Shown: positions 25,903 through 34,627, numbered from the stretch's first letter. The stretch is 46,630 nucleotides of DNA from Coriobacteriales bacterium (GCA_031277035.1 JAISLY010000049.1:1-46630), one strand, 5' to 3'. Program-made: numbers and translations. The notes: generated from the sequence alone by a model not told the origin.

Positions 25903-26484
25903 ATGGCAGGGGTAACCGGTACACATAGGGATCGAAGCGCCGCTCGCCGCAAGGCCTTGCAGCTGATGTTCCAAAGCGAGATCACCGGGCAGGCGACCGA
26001 GACGATCATCGACGAGGGCCTCTATGTCGAAGAGCTCGGCTTGCCCTGCGACTACACACGTCTGCTCCTCGAGGGTCTGAGGGCGCATCGGGAGAAGGTC
26101 GACACCCTGATAGCCTCGACCTCCGAGAATTGGTCGCTTGCCCGAATGCCGCTGGTCGACCGCAGTATACTCAGCCTTGCGACCTACGAGATGCTGTACT
26201 GCAGGGACGTTCCTGCAAGCGTGGCCATCAATGAGGCGGTTGAGCTGGCAAAGTGCTTTGGTGGAGAGGACTCCTCGCCTCGCTTCGTAAACGGTGTGTT
26301 GGGAAAAATCGCCGCTCATCTGAGCGCGGCTGACAGCGGTGACGTTTCAGAGGAGAGTGAGCCAGGCGCGTTTTGTGACGAGCCTGCGCCTTGCGATGAG
26401 CTCGCGCCTTGCGACGAATTTGCGCGTTGCGACGGGCTCGCGCTTGCATCGGTACAACGGGAGAAGAAGGCGGTTCATGGATAA
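25903..26484 (+). CDS. nusB: Transcription antitermination factor NusB with repeat-bearing tail
   Basis: NusB binds boxA RNA together with NusE (S10) for rRNA antitermination. Residues 1-143 form a normal NusB domain (RSAARRKALQLMFQSE, PRFVNGVLGKIA). The 193-residue product is about 50 residues longer than usual. The extension holds four six-residue units CDEPAP, CDELAP, CDEFAR and CDGLAL, encoded by an 18-base tandem repeat. Each unit brings a Cys and acidic residues, so the tail is acidic and Cys-rich, which is odd for this family. The start ATG 25903 lies two bases after the asp23 stop. The 3' end overlaps xseB by eight bases. Confidence 0.93.
   Translation: MAGVTGTHRDRSAARRKALQLMFQSEITGQATETIIDEGLYVEELGLPCDYTRLLLEGLRAHREKVDTLIASTSENWSLARMPLVDRSILSLATYEMLYCRDVPASVAINEAVELAKCFGGEDSSPRFVNGVLGKIAAHLSAADSGDVSEESEPGAFCDEPAPCDELAPCDEFARCDGLALASVQREKKAVHG
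26374..26445 (+). repeat. 18-bp tandem repeat, four copies, in nusB
   Basis: Units are 26374-26391, 26392-26409, 26410-26427 and 26428-26445, of the form tgcgatgagctcgcgcct. The period preserves the frame and encodes the CDE-x-A-P repeats of the NusB tail. Copies have diverged at several positions, so the array is not brand new. Confidence 0.93.
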
Positions 26485-26866
26485 TCAGGATACCTACGTA
26501 CGCGTTCGCGAACGACTGGAGGAGATCGTCCTTCAGGTCAAATCGAAGGACGTCCCCCTCGAGAAGAGCCTCGATCTGTATGAGGAAGCGCTTCGCCTGG
26601 GAGGCATCTGTGCGGAGATGATCGACCGTACGGACTTTTCCGTCGAGGAGTTGGACGCTTTGCAGCAGACGCCGAAAACGGAGGCCGGGGCGCCGCAGGA
26701 GGCAGAAGAAGAGGGCACGGAGCAGGCGCAGCGCACAGAGGGGGAGTCGGGCATAGGGGGAAAGCCGGGTACGGAGCGGGAGCCGAGCGCGACCGCCGTG
26801 CTTCTTGCGAGCGATTCTGATGAAGGAAACGATGACGACACGTCTGGACATACCGCATCCGGCTGA
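26477..26866 (+). CDS. xseB: Exodeoxyribonuclease VII small subunit with extended acidic tail
   Basis: Residues 1-62 match XseB (RERLEEIVLQVKSKDVPLEKSLDLYEEALRLG), the small helical subunit of exonuclease VII. The 129-residue product is about 50 residues longer than usual because of a Glu/Gly/Ser-rich low-complexity tail. ATG 26477 is chosen because the domain begins there; it overlaps nusB by eight bases. The gene for the large subunit XseA is not nearby. The end overlaps dxs by 35 bases, and the acidic tail is encoded partly in that overlap. Confidence 0.85.
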   Translation: MDNQDTYVRVRERLEEIVLQVKSKDVPLEKSLDLYEEALRLGGICAEMIDRTDFSVEELDALQQTPKTEAGAPQEAEEEGTEQAQRTEGESGIGGKPGTEREPSATAVLLASDSDEGNDDDTSGHTASG

Positions 26867-28880
26867 GCTGAGAGGCTATGATGTCGGGCAGTTAAACGCG
26901 CTGGCGGTCGAGATACGAAGACGCCTGATCGAGGTGACCTCCAAAAACGGTGGCCATCTCGCCTCAAGCCTTGGCGCTGTGGAGATTATCCTCGCGCTTC
27001 ATGCCGTCTATAACCTCCCCGTCGACCAGCTCGTCTTTGATGTCGGGCATCAATCCTATGCCCATAAGCTGCTGACAGGCCGCGACGCCCTGTTTTCGAC
27101 CCTGCGGACCTATGGTGGGCTGGCGGGCTTTACCCGTCGCGAGGAGAGCCCGTATGACACCCACGATTCCGGCCACGCCTCGGATTCGCTTTCCATCGCG
27201 CTGGGTCTCGCGCTTGCCCGCGATTTGCGCAAAGGCAATGAGCAGGTCGTTGCGCTGATTGGAGACGCGGCGCTTTCTGGCGGCATGGCCTTTGAGGCGC
27301 TCAACCAGATTGGCCAGGAGGGCACCAGACTGGTCATCGTCTTAAACGACAACGAGATGAGCATCTCTCGAAACGTCGGGGCTCTCTCCCTGTACCTCGC
27401 AAAAGCCCGGATGGGCAAGCTGTATACGACGCTGCGCGACACTGTGGAAGACCGCCTGGGAAGCACGGGGCGCTTTGGGCGTCTCCTGGTCAATGCCGGC
27501 GAGGCCGCCAAGGGCTCGGTGAAGAAACTTGTTGTGCCCGGGACAATCTTTGAGGACATTGGCATCACCTATATCGGCCCGCTCGACGGTCACAATATCG
27601 GGGCGCTCAAAGAAGCCCTCAGTGCGGCGCGACGCGCGAGTGGGCCGATACTGCTCCATGCGGTGACGCAGAAGGGACGCGGGTATGCACCTGCGGAGCA
27701 TCGCCCGGATGTGTTTCACGGCGTGGGCTGCTACGACCCCGCGACCGGTGAGTTTGAGGTTGAAGAGGGCCGCAGCCCCACCTTTACGGCGGTCTTCTCT
27801 ACGGCCCTGCTTCGGGAAGCGGAGCACAATGAGGATATCGTTGCCATCACGGCTGCCATGACCGACGGTACCGGGCTTGCCCCGTTCTGCGCGCGTTATC
27901 CCGAGCGCTTCTTTGATGTCGGTATCGCCGAGGAGCACGCGGTCGCGCTGGCGGCGGGACTTGCGCTGGGCGGCAAGATACCAGTTGTGGCCATCTACTC
28001 GACCTTTTTGCAACGCGGCTTTGACCAGCTGATGATCGATGTCGCCCTGCAAAAGCAGCACGTCGTCTTCTGCGTGGATCGCGCCGGGTTGGTCGGCGAG
28101 GACGGGACGACACACCACGGCCTGTTCGATCTTGCCTACCTGCGACAGATACCCGGGATGAAAATCATCGCGCCCGCCGACGCCGAGCAGCTTGCCGACG
28201 CCTTGCACACGGCGCTTACTTTGGATGGGCCTGTTGCGATCCGTTATCCACGGGGCGAGACGCCGCGTCGCGCACTGCGCTCTGTGGCAGATTCTTCCAA
28301 AGGAGATGGAGGAGGCGGCGAGGTCGAAGGGGCAAAAGGAGCCGGAGAGGCCGTGCAGGCTGAGGCGTCTGCGCAGGCTGAGGAGGCCGTGCAGGCTGAG
28401 GAGGCCGCGCAGGCTGGGGAGGCACACCCCGCCCTCCTTGTCCCGGGGAAGGCTACGCGTCTTCGTGCGGGCAAAGACGTCAGTCTGCTGGCGCTCGGGC
28501 GCATGGTGCCCCAGGCACTCGAGGCAGCCGAGCTGCTTGCCGAGCGGGGTATCGAAGCCGCGGTCTACGATATGCTCTGGGTAAAACCTCTCGATGTTGC
28601 GGCGGTGTGTGAGGCGGCGCGTGCCCCGCTTGTGGTAACGCTTGAGGAGGGGACGATTGCCGGAGGCTTTGGCTCGGCGGTGCTTGAGGCGCTCGCGCAT
28701 GCCATGACGACGGATTTCTCGCTCGCGCCACGTCTGGCGCCACGGGTCTTGACGCTTGGCATCCCGGATGAGTTTGTCACGCATGGCAGCGTTGCGTGCC
28801 TCTTTGCGGAGCTCGGGCTGGATGCCCCGCGACTGGCCGCCCGAATTCAGGATGTTCTGGATGGCGCGGCAACGTCTTGA
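26832..28880 (+). CDS. dxs: 1-deoxy-D-xylulose-5-phosphate synthase with low-complexity insertion
   Basis: DXS condenses pyruvate and glyceraldehyde 3-phosphate with thiamine diphosphate in the first step of the MEP isoprenoid pathway. The 682-residue product has GDAALSGGMAFEALNQ, the DNEMSIS metal site, the central pyrimidine domain (FFDVGIAEEHAV) and HHGLFDLAYLRQIPGM. It is about 45 residues longer than usual. The extra part lies between the pyrimidine-domain end (IRYPRG) and the C-terminal domain (GKDVSLLALG), an inter-domain linker, and contains AVQAEE-type repeats. ATG 26832 follows AAGGAAAC; an upstream ATG at 26820 is possible. It overlaps xseB and tlyA, as expected for a tight operon. 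Confidence 0.95.
   Translation: MTTRLDIPHPAELRGYDVGQLNALAVEIRRRLIEVTSKNGGHLASSLGAVEIILALHAVYNLPVDQLVFDVGHQSYAHKLLTGRDALFSTLRTYGGLAGFTRREESPYDTHDSGHASDSLSIALGLALARDLRKGNEQVVALIGDAALSGGMAFEALNQIGQEGTRLVIVLNDNEMSISRNVGALSLYLAKARMGKLYTTLRDTVEDRLGSTGRFGRLLVNAGEAAKGSVKKLVVPGTIFEDIGITYIGPLDGHNIGALKEALSAARRASGPILLHAVTQKGRGYAPAEHRPDVFHGVGCYDPATGEFEVEEGRSPTFTAVFSTALLREAEHNEDIVAITAAMTDGTGLAPFCARYPERFFDVGIAEEHAVALAAGLALGGKIPVVAIYSTFLQRGFDQLMIDVALQKQHVVFCVDRAGLVGEDGTTHHGLFDLAYLRQIPGMKIIAPADAEQLADALHTALTLDGPVAIRYPRGETPRRALRSVADSSKGDGGGGEVEGAKGAGEAVQAEASAQAEEAVQAEEAAQAGEAHPALLVPGKATRLRAGKDVSLLALGRMVPQALEAAELLAERGIEAAVYDMLWVKPLDVAAVCEAARAPLVVTLEEGTIAGGFGSAVLEALAHAMTTDFSLAPRLAPRVLTLGIPDEFVTHGSVACLFAELGLDAPRLAARIQDVLDGAATS
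28347..28418 (+). repeat. 18-bp tandem repeat, four copies, in dxs
   Basis: Units of gaggccgtgcaggctgag lie at 28347, 28365, 28383 and 28401. Units 1 and 3 are identical. They encode EAVQAE repeats in the linker of DXS before the C-terminal domain and keep the frame. Confidence 0.95.
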
Positions 28881-29826
28881 CGAGCTGCTCGTTGCACGTG
28901 GCCTTGCGAGCGATGTCGAGCAGGCGCGTCGGCTGTGTCTTGCCGGTGGCCTGTTGAGCGGTGATACGCTTCTCACAAAGCCCGGGATGAGTGTCCAGGA
29001 GGGCATTCCGCTTTCTCTCAAAGGAGCTCGCAGCTATGTCTCGCGGGGTGGAGAGAAGCTGGCGGGGGCGCTTGAGGACTTCTCCCTCAATCCTGCAGGC
29101 CTGCGCTGCGTTGACGTCGGCGCCTCGACCGGCGGGTTTACCGACTGCCTGCTGAGGCACGGGGCGCGTCAGGTTACGGCTGTCGATGTTGCCTATGGGC
29201 AGCTTGCCTGGGGCCTGCGAACTGACGAACGGGTCATCGTCTTTGAGCGCACGAACGTCCGGGCTCTGGATCCCCAGACGCTGGGCGCTCCCTTCGACCT
29301 GGCCGTTGCCGATCTGAGCTTCATTGGGCTTGCCGGGCTCATGCCCCGCCTGCGCAGCCTGATTGAGCCCGGTGGTGCTTCGCCCGGTACAACGGGCGAT
29401 CCAACTGAGCCCGGTACAGCGGGCGATTCGACTGAGCCTGATACAGCAGGCGATCCAACTGAGCCCGGTACAACGGGCGATTACCCCAAAGGTGCTTCGC
29501 CCGGGACAACAGGCGATCCAACTGAGCCCGGAGGCAGTCTGCTTGCGCTCGTCAAGCCACAGTTTGAACTGCCCGCCTCCTCAGTCGGGCGCGGCGGTGT
29601 CGTGCGTGATGCGCACGCCCATATCCAGGCGCTTGAGAGTGTGCAGGCCGCTGCCTGTGCCAGCGGCCTTACACCCCGAGGGCTTGTGGCTTCGCGCCTG
29701 AGAGGCCACAAGGGGAATATCGAGTTTTTCTTCTGGGCACAGATTGGCGGCATTCCTGCTACCATTGACATCGAAGCGCAGGTTCGCGCCGCCTGGACAG
29801 ACGGTTCGAAGGGAGAGGGCGGATGA
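28861..29826 (+). CDS. tlyA: TlyA family rRNA methyltransferase/hemolysin-like protein with repeat insertion
   Basis: TlyA 2'-O-methylates rRNA. Residues 1-60 form the S4 RNA-binding domain (RLDELLVARGLASDVEQARR). The FtsJ-type methyltransferase follows, with SAM motif DVGASTGGFTD and VADLSFIGL. The 321-residue product is about 50 longer than usual. The extra part carries five copies of a nine-residue Pro/Gly/Thr/Asp-rich unit such as PGTTGDPTE. It sits after the VADLSF strand and helix and before LLALVKPQFEL, a surface loop of the methyltransferase fold. ATG 28861 overlaps dxs by 20 bases. The stop overlaps the NAD kinase ATG. Confidence 0.92.
   Translation: MARQRLDELLVARGLASDVEQARRLCLAGGLLSGDTLLTKPGMSVQEGIPLSLKGARSYVSRGGEKLAGALEDFSLNPAGLRCVDVGASTGGFTDCLLRHGARQVTAVDVAYGQLAWGLRTDERVIVFERTNVRALDPQTLGAPFDLAVADLSFIGLAGLMPRLRSLIEPGGASPGTTGDPTEPGTAGDSTEPDTAGDPTEPGTTGDYPKGASPGTTGDPTEPGGSLLALVKPQFELPASSVGRGGVVRDAHAHIQALESVQAAACASGLTPRGLVASRLRGHKGNIEFFFWAQIGGIPATIDIEAQVRAAWTDGSKGEGG
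29383..29526 (+). repeat. 27-bp tandem repeat, five copies, in tlyA
   Basis: Units begin cccggtacaacgggcgat and lie at 29383, 29410, 29437, 29464 (extended to 36 bases) and 29500. The 9-base ggtgcttcg precedes both the first and last units, so part of the array appears to have been duplicated as a block. All lengths are multiples of three. Confidence 0.94.
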
Positions 29827-30695
29827 AGGTTCTTTTGATAGCCAATAACTCCAAAGACCTGGCATCCAGGGCTCTTGAGGAGGTGCGTGCCTGGCTTGAT
29901 GCGCAGGGCCATGTCTCGGTGATGGCAAGCAAGGGCAGTTTTGATCCCTCGGACCCTGAGTTTTGCGAGCTCTCCTCCTCCGTCGCATCCTTTGACCTCG
30001 TCTGTGCCTTTGGAGGCGATGGAACCATCTTACAGTCGGCCCGAATCATCGGTTCAAGCAGGGTTCCTTTGCTTGGCTATAACTTCGGGCGGCTTGGGTT
30101 TCTGGCGGGTGCGGCAGGAAGCGACCTGATTCCTGCACTCGAGGCGGCGCTTGAGGGCAGAGCGCGTTTTGACGAGCGCACGATGCTGATTGCCGAAATC
30201 AGCCTGCCGGGTGGCGGCGTGGTGAGCCATCTTGCTCTGAACGAGATGGCAATCAGTCGCGGCAACTTCGGACGTATCGTCAGCCTCGATTTGCACATCA
30301 ACAGGCACTTTATCGACAGCGTGAGCGGCGATGGACTGATTGTCTCCACGGCCACGGGGTCGACCGCCTACGCCCTCTCGGCAGGTGGCCCCTTCATCGC
30401 GCCGTCCTACGGGGGCCTGTGCATCGTGCCGGTCTCCCCGCACACGCTCAACGCCCGCTCTATCCTTCTTGCGCCGGACGATGTCATCACAGTGACTCCC
30501 AACGCGTCAAACCGTCAGCGGGTCATCCTGTTCTTTGACGGCGAACCGATGGGAAGCGATGGCGGAAGCAGTGGCGCGGGCATCGTCAACGTCACGGTGC
30601 GTGCCTGCCCCGAGAGGCTCAGGCTGTTGCGTTTTGGCGACGATGGCTTCTACGAGCAGATTACGCGTACGTTCTTCAGGAGGGGCAGTGCGTAA
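29823..30695 (+). CDS. nadK: NAD kinase
   Basis: The 290-residue ATP/polyphosphate NAD kinase makes NADP+. It has the GGDG motif (residues 64-67 in AFGGDGTIL), the NFGRLGFLA block and the STATGSTAYALSAGGP substrate loop. The ATG overlaps the tlyA stop (ATGA), the usual coupling for this pair. It has no low-complexity insertion, in contrast to its neighbours. Confidence 0.96.
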   Translation: MKVLLIANNSKDLASRALEEVRAWLDAQGHVSVMASKGSFDPSDPEFCELSSSVASFDLVCAFGGDGTILQSARIIGSSRVPLLGYNFGRLGFLAGAAGSDLIPALEAALEGRARFDERTMLIAEISLPGGGVVSHLALNEMAISRGNFGRIVSLDLHINRHFIDSVSGDGLIVSTATGSTAYALSAGGPFIAPSYGGLCIVPVSPHTLNARSILLAPDDVITVTPNASNRQRVILFFDGEPMGSDGGSSGAGIVNVTVRACPERLRLLRFGDDGFYEQITRTFFRRGSA

Positions 30696-30737
30696 GACGA
30701 TGCGTACGACGACAGGCACGACAGCAGGTACGGCGGT

Positions 30738-30785
30738 GCATACGACAACGCATACGGCAGCGCATACGGCAGCGCATACGGCGGT
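30738..30785. repeat. 12-bp tandem repeat, four copies, before recN
   Basis: Units of gcatacggcagc lie at 30738, 30750, 30762 and 30774; the first and last have changes. They fill most of the 110-base gap between nadK and recN and end 20 bases before the recN start, so they lie in its leader. GTGGAGAAAC after the array is the probable ribosome binding site. Confidence 0.9.
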
Positions 30786-30805
30786 GCGATACGTGGAGAA
30801 ACGCA

Positions 30806-32557
30806 ATGCTTGATGAGCTCAGCGTCCGTGATTACGCGCTTATCCGGTCGGCAAACCTGACCTTCTCGCCCGGCTGCACGGTTCTCAGCGGGGAGACCGG
30901 TGCCGGTAAGACCGCGCTGATTGGTGCCATTAAGTTATTAATAGGGGAGCGCGGCGATGCCGGAGCCGTGCGTGAGGGCGCCGGAGAGCTGCGCGTCGAG
31001 GCTCGCTTTCTGATCGAGCGTGGCGCGGGGGAGGCGCACGGTGCGGGCGCGGGGGCGGCAGGAAGCGCCGAGGCGCCTGTGGGCGCGGGGGAGGCAGAGG
31101 GTGCAGGGGCCGCGCCGAGCGTCGGCGCCGGCGCCCTCACGCACGGCGCCACAGCCGACGAGCGTATTGTCGCCCGTCGGCTGAGCACCGACGGTCGCTC
31201 GCGCTGCACACTTGATGGCGAGATGGTGACCGTCAACAGCCTGGCTCAGAGTATCGGCCCCCTTGTCGACCTGCACGGGCAGCACGACCACCAGGCCCTT
31301 CTCGCACCGGCGGCGCAGCTCGCCCTCCTCGATCGTGCGGCGGGAGCCTGTGGCAGTGAGGCTCTGCGTGCCTGGCGGGAAGCCTGGGAGGCACATCAGG
31401 AGGCTCTGCACTCTGTCCGGGAGCTTGAGGCCAGTGCGCAAAGTTCTGAGCAGGCTTTAGAGGCGGCGCGTTTCGCGCTCAGGGAGATAGAGGCCGTCCA
31501 GCCCCTGGAGGGAGAGTTTGAGGAGCTTGAGGCGCGTCTGCCGATTCTGCGAAATGGGGAGGCTTTGGCGACGGCAAGCGCCGAAGCGCTCGTTTGTCTG
31601 CGTGAGGAAGGTGGGGCTCTGGAGCGGCTTTTTGAGGCGCAGCGCCTTCTTGAGCGCCAGGGCGGTACCGACGCGCGTCTCGATGGGCTTTCCGCACAGC
31701 TTGCGCAGGTGGCGATTGGCGCTGATGATCTGGCCAACTCGCTTCGTGCCTATCGCGACGGAGTTGAGTTTGACGCCGATGCGCTTCAGCGTGCGCTTGA
31801 CCGCCTTGGTCAGCTCGAGGGCCTTTGCAGACGCTTCGGGCCGCGCATGGAGGATGTTTTTGTGACCTGGAATGATGCTGCCCGTCAGCTGGAGCTTGTG
31901 GGCAATGCCGCCGAGCGGCGCGAAGCGGCCGAACGGGAGTGTGCGCGCACCGAGGCAGAGCTCCTTGCCGCCGCGGCACGTCTCTCTCAGATTCGCGCAG
32001 AGACAGCGCAAAACCTTGCCGCAAGCCTGACGGCCTCGCTTCAGGAACTTGCGATGAGCGGCACGGCGCTCTCCTTCTCCATCCAGGAACTGCCCCGCGA
32101 AAGCTGGAGCAGCCGCGGCCCGGCTCGCTATGAAATCCTGTACCGTCCAACGCCCTCAGGTGGCGCCCGACCGCTTTCGCGTATCGCAAGCGGGGGAGAA
32201 TTGAGCCGTGTGATGCTGGCAATCAAGTCTCTGGAGCATGAGGCCACGGAGCGAGCCACGCTTATCTTCGACGAAATTGACGCCGGTATCGGGGGGGCTA
32301 CGGCCACGGTGGTCGCTCAACGTCTGCACAGCCTGGCCAAAGACCACCAGGTGATTGTCGTCACCCATCTCGCACAGATTGCCGCAATCGCAGGCACCCA
32401 TCTGCTTGTTGAGAAGCGCAACGAGGAGGGTATCGTTGAGACGACGATACGCGAGGTGCGCGGCGAGGAACGCGTTGCGGAGATTGCCCGTATGTTGGCG
32501 GGCGGGACCGATAAGACGGCCCTTGAGCACGCCCGGCGTCTGTTGGCGGGGGCGTGA
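30806..32557 (+). CDS. recN: DNA repair protein RecN with low-complexity insertion
   Basis: RecN is an SMC-like ATPase acting in double-strand break repair. The 583-residue product has the Walker A motif GETGAGKTAL near residue 31, a coiled-coil middle, the ABC signature SGGELSRVMLAIK and the Walker B region FDEIDAGIGG. Residues about 72-118 are a Gly/Ala/Glu-rich segment with repeated GAGEA, encoded at about 31021-31160. It is placed in the N-terminal ATPase lobe between VEARFLIERG and ERIVARRL, where other RecN proteins have a short hairpin. The ATG at 30806 starts the typical MLDELSVRDYALI. It overlaps the next gene by four bases. Confidence 0.95.
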   Translation: MLDELSVRDYALIRSANLTFSPGCTVLSGETGAGKTALIGAIKLLIGERGDAGAVREGAGELRVEARFLIERGAGEAHGAGAGAAGSAEAPVGAGEAEGAGAAPSVGAGALTHGATADERIVARRLSTDGRSRCTLDGEMVTVNSLAQSIGPLVDLHGQHDHQALLAPAAQLALLDRAAGACGSEALRAWREAWEAHQEALHSVRELEASAQSSEQALEAARFALREIEAVQPLEGEFEELEARLPILRNGEALATASAEALVCLREEGGALERLFEAQRLLERQGGTDARLDGLSAQLAQVAIGADDLANSLRAYRDGVEFDADALQRALDRLGQLEGLCRRFGPRMEDVFVTWNDAARQLELVGNAAERREAAERECARTEAELLAAAARLSQIRAETAQNLAASLTASLQELAMSGTALSFSIQELPRESWSSRGPARYEILYRPTPSGGARPLSRIASGGELSRVMLAIKSLEHEATERATLIFDEIDAGIGGATATVVAQRLHSLAKDHQVIVVTHLAQIAAIAGTHLLVEKRNEEGIVETTIREVRGEERVAEIARMLAGGTDKTALEHARRLLAGA

Positions 32558-33684
32558 CGACGGTGACGATTGTGGGCACAGCCCGTCTGGGCAAGAAGAC
32601 GAAGGACCTGGTGCAGCGTCTTGGGCCTTCGGATATCGCGGTCATAGACCATGAGGACATCGACCGCATCAGCGCCGACGGCCTGGTCAGTTGCGGCGTG
32701 AAGGCGGTTATCAACGCCTCACAATCCATCTCCGGACGCTACCCGAACGTCGGGCCGCAGATACTCGTCAAGGCTGGTGTCGCTTTGCTCGATGCCACCG
32801 GATCTGCCACCTTCGAGCGCTTGAGCGAAGGTGACGAGTTGACTATCGAGGGGAACAGGGTTCTCAGGGAAGGCGACCCGGTTCTCGACGGAACCCTCCT
32901 GGATGCGGCGACGGTTGCAGATCGCATGGAGCAGGCTGAGCAGCGCCTGGACGAGGCGATGGAGCAGTTTGTTACCAACACCATCGAATATCTCGACCGT
33001 CAGAAGGGGGAGTTGATCTATGACCCCTGGGTGCCGGACATTCGAACCGAAATAGGGAAGCGGCAGGTTCTGGTGGTTGTGCGGGGTTACGATTATCACG
33101 CCGACCTCACGACGCTGCGTCCGTACATCCGTGAGGTTCGCCCCGTGCTCATCGGCGTGGACGGCGGCGCGGATGCCCTGCTGGAGGCCGGGTTTCGGCC
33201 GGACATCATCATTGGGGACATGGATTCGGTGACCGACAAGGCTTTGCGGTGTGGTGCGGAGATTATTGCGCACGCCTATGAGGACGGAACCGTGACCTCG
33301 GCACAGCGTCTCAGCGAGCTGGGCATCGAGGCTATCTCCTGGCCCCTTTCGGCAACGAGTGAGGATTTGGCGCTTTTGCTGGCCTGGGAGAAGAAGGCAG
33401 ACCTCATTGTCGCGCTGGGAACGCACTCAAACCTCGTCGAGTATCTTGATAAGGGGCGCAGTGGCATGGCCTCGTCTTTTCTGGTGCGTCTGAAGGTGGG
33501 GACAAAACTCGTGGATGCCAAGGGCGTGAGCAAGCTCTACCGCGCCGCGCCGCCTGCCTGGCAGATATTGGCCGTCGTGTTGGCCTTTCTCGTGGTCGTT
33601 GTCGTCGTCATCGCCATATCGCCGCCGCTGCGTGACCTCTTTACGGTCATCTGGCTGAACTTTCGCTTCTGGCTTGGGTTTTAG
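32554..33684 (+). CDS. steA: SteA-like putative cytokinetic ring protein
   Basis: The 376-residue protein matches the actinobacterial SteA family, linked to cell division and cell wall cleavage. It has an N-terminal beta-rich domain, a thiamin-pyrophosphokinase-like domain with GVDGGADALLEAGFRPDIIIGDMDSV (about 206-231), and one C-terminal membrane helix (about 338-360) with a short tail. The start is GTG 32554, overlapping the recN stop. In Actinomycetota steA commonly follows recN, which supports both the name and the phylum. It ends a co-directional run that began at 21301. Confidence 0.9.
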   Translation: MTTVTIVGTARLGKKTKDLVQRLGPSDIAVIDHEDIDRISADGLVSCGVKAVINASQSISGRYPNVGPQILVKAGVALLDATGSATFERLSEGDELTIEGNRVLREGDPVLDGTLLDAATVADRMEQAEQRLDEAMEQFVTNTIEYLDRQKGELIYDPWVPDIRTEIGKRQVLVVVRGYDYHADLTTLRPYIREVRPVLIGVDGGADALLEAGFRPDIIIGDMDSVTDKALRCGAEIIAHAYEDGTVTSAQRLSELGIEAISWPLSATSEDLALLLAWEKKADLIVALGTHSNLVEYLDKGRSGMASSFLVRLKVGTKLVDAKGVSKLYRAAPPAWQILAVVLAFLVVVVVVIAISPPLRDLFTVIWLNFRFWLGF

Positions 33685-33779
33685 GGGAGAATGGGGGCAG
33701 CGCTTCGCGCGAGTGCTGGCGCGGGAGTGCTGTGTGGGAGCGCGGGCAAGACGCGCAGAAGCGCTGTACGACGCAAGAA

Positions 33780-33803
33780 AGGAGGGCCGCAACAGGCCCC
33801 CCT
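33780..33803 (-). terminator. Rho-independent terminator of tRNA-His
   Basis: On the minus strand a 9-bp stem (one G-T wobble, 6-base loop) is followed by TTTCTT. It lies 12 bases beyond the CCA end of tRNA-His. The remaining bases from 33685 to 33779 hold no gene that I can support. Confidence 0.6.
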
Positions 33804-33815
33804 CTCGAATTGCTC

Positions 33816-33893
33816 TGGGGTGGATGATCGGGTTCGAACCGACGACCTCCAGGGCCACAACCTGGCACTCTAACCAACTGAGCTACACCCACC
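33816..33893 (-). tRNA. tRNA-His(GTG)
   Basis: The cloverleaf folds with acceptor GTGGGTG/CATCCAC, anticodon stem CCAGG with loop TTGTGGC (anticodon GTG), and T-loop GGTTCGAACC. The extra 5' G pairs with discriminator C73, the hallmark of tRNA-His. The CCA end is encoded (33816-33818). Confidence 0.97.
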
Positions 33894-33932
33894 ACAAGCG
33901 CCCCGTTCGGGCGCGGTGAGAAGTATACCCGT

Positions 33933-34457
33933 TTACCGCTCTCTTGCGAAGTCCCTGTTGGACTTCGCTCCCACAAGGCGTGCAGGATTCGGTCTCAGGT
34001 TTGGCTCCAGACTCGATCTTTGGTTTGACCATGAGCCTCTCCTCAAATCTGGCCTCACGCTCCACCTTGGATGTGCCCTCAGGCGTGCTTCCGGGCCCCA
34101 GCTCAGTCTTGCTCCTGGCAAGGACGACTTTGGCACACCCAGTCCGGGATGCGCGAAAAGGACTCCTGACCACTCTGGGGCATTCCCGTCACGCTCTGCT
34201 CCCTGTGCAGGCGCATCAGTCTGTCGCGAGCGTAGTTTTTCGCGCGCCCAACACACGAAAAACGATGCGGCCGCCAAAAAGAGAAGAAGGGCAAACGAAA
34301 GCAGGACAAACTCAAAGTTATCACTGCTTCTCAACAGAGCCCCATCTGCAGTTTTCGGCCCGGCCTTCTCCAGCGCCGACGCTGGAGCTGAGGACAAGGC
34401 AAAGCCGAGTGCAGGTAGCAGGGCAAAAGGTCTCTTACCGTCAAACCACATATTCAT
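33933..34457 (-). CDS. Hypothetical exported or membrane protein, possibly frameshifted
   Basis: From ATG 34457, with AAGGGGGAG upstream, the frame gives a 174-residue product. A signal-peptide-like start (KRPFALLPALGFALSSAPASA) is followed by a membrane helix at about residues 50-70 (LLSFALLLFLAAASFFVCW) and a basic tail. The last part is rich in Arg and Pro and looks less protein-like than the overlapping minus frame at 33883-34173, which is rich in Glu and Lys. A frameshift near 34150 is therefore possible. No family is recognised. It lies between two tRNA genes. Confidence 0.4.
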   Translation of the reverse strand: MNMWFDGKRPFALLPALGFALSSAPASALEKAGPKTADGALLRSSDNFEFVLLSFALLLFLAAASFFVCWAREKLRSRQTDAPAQGAERDGNAPEWSGVLFAHPGLGVPKSSLPGARLSWGPEARLRAHPRWSVRPDLRRGSWSNQRSSLEPNLRPNPARLVGAKSNRDFARER

Positions 34458-34627
34458 AGCTCCCCCTTGACAATCGCTTCCCTCACGGGGAATCGTCGGC
34501 ATAGTAGCACCTCGGTATGGCTACGTGTCTGCTTTTCACAGAAAAAACATACAAACGACTGTTTTGATAAAGTGCGCCCGTTTTGAGGCTGTTTTTAAAT
34601 TGCCCTGAGAGGAGTGGCGCGTAAAGG

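Noticed and set aside
33674-33919. Plus-strand ORF over tRNA-His
   Set aside because: It runs through the tRNA-His gene antisense and has no protein support.
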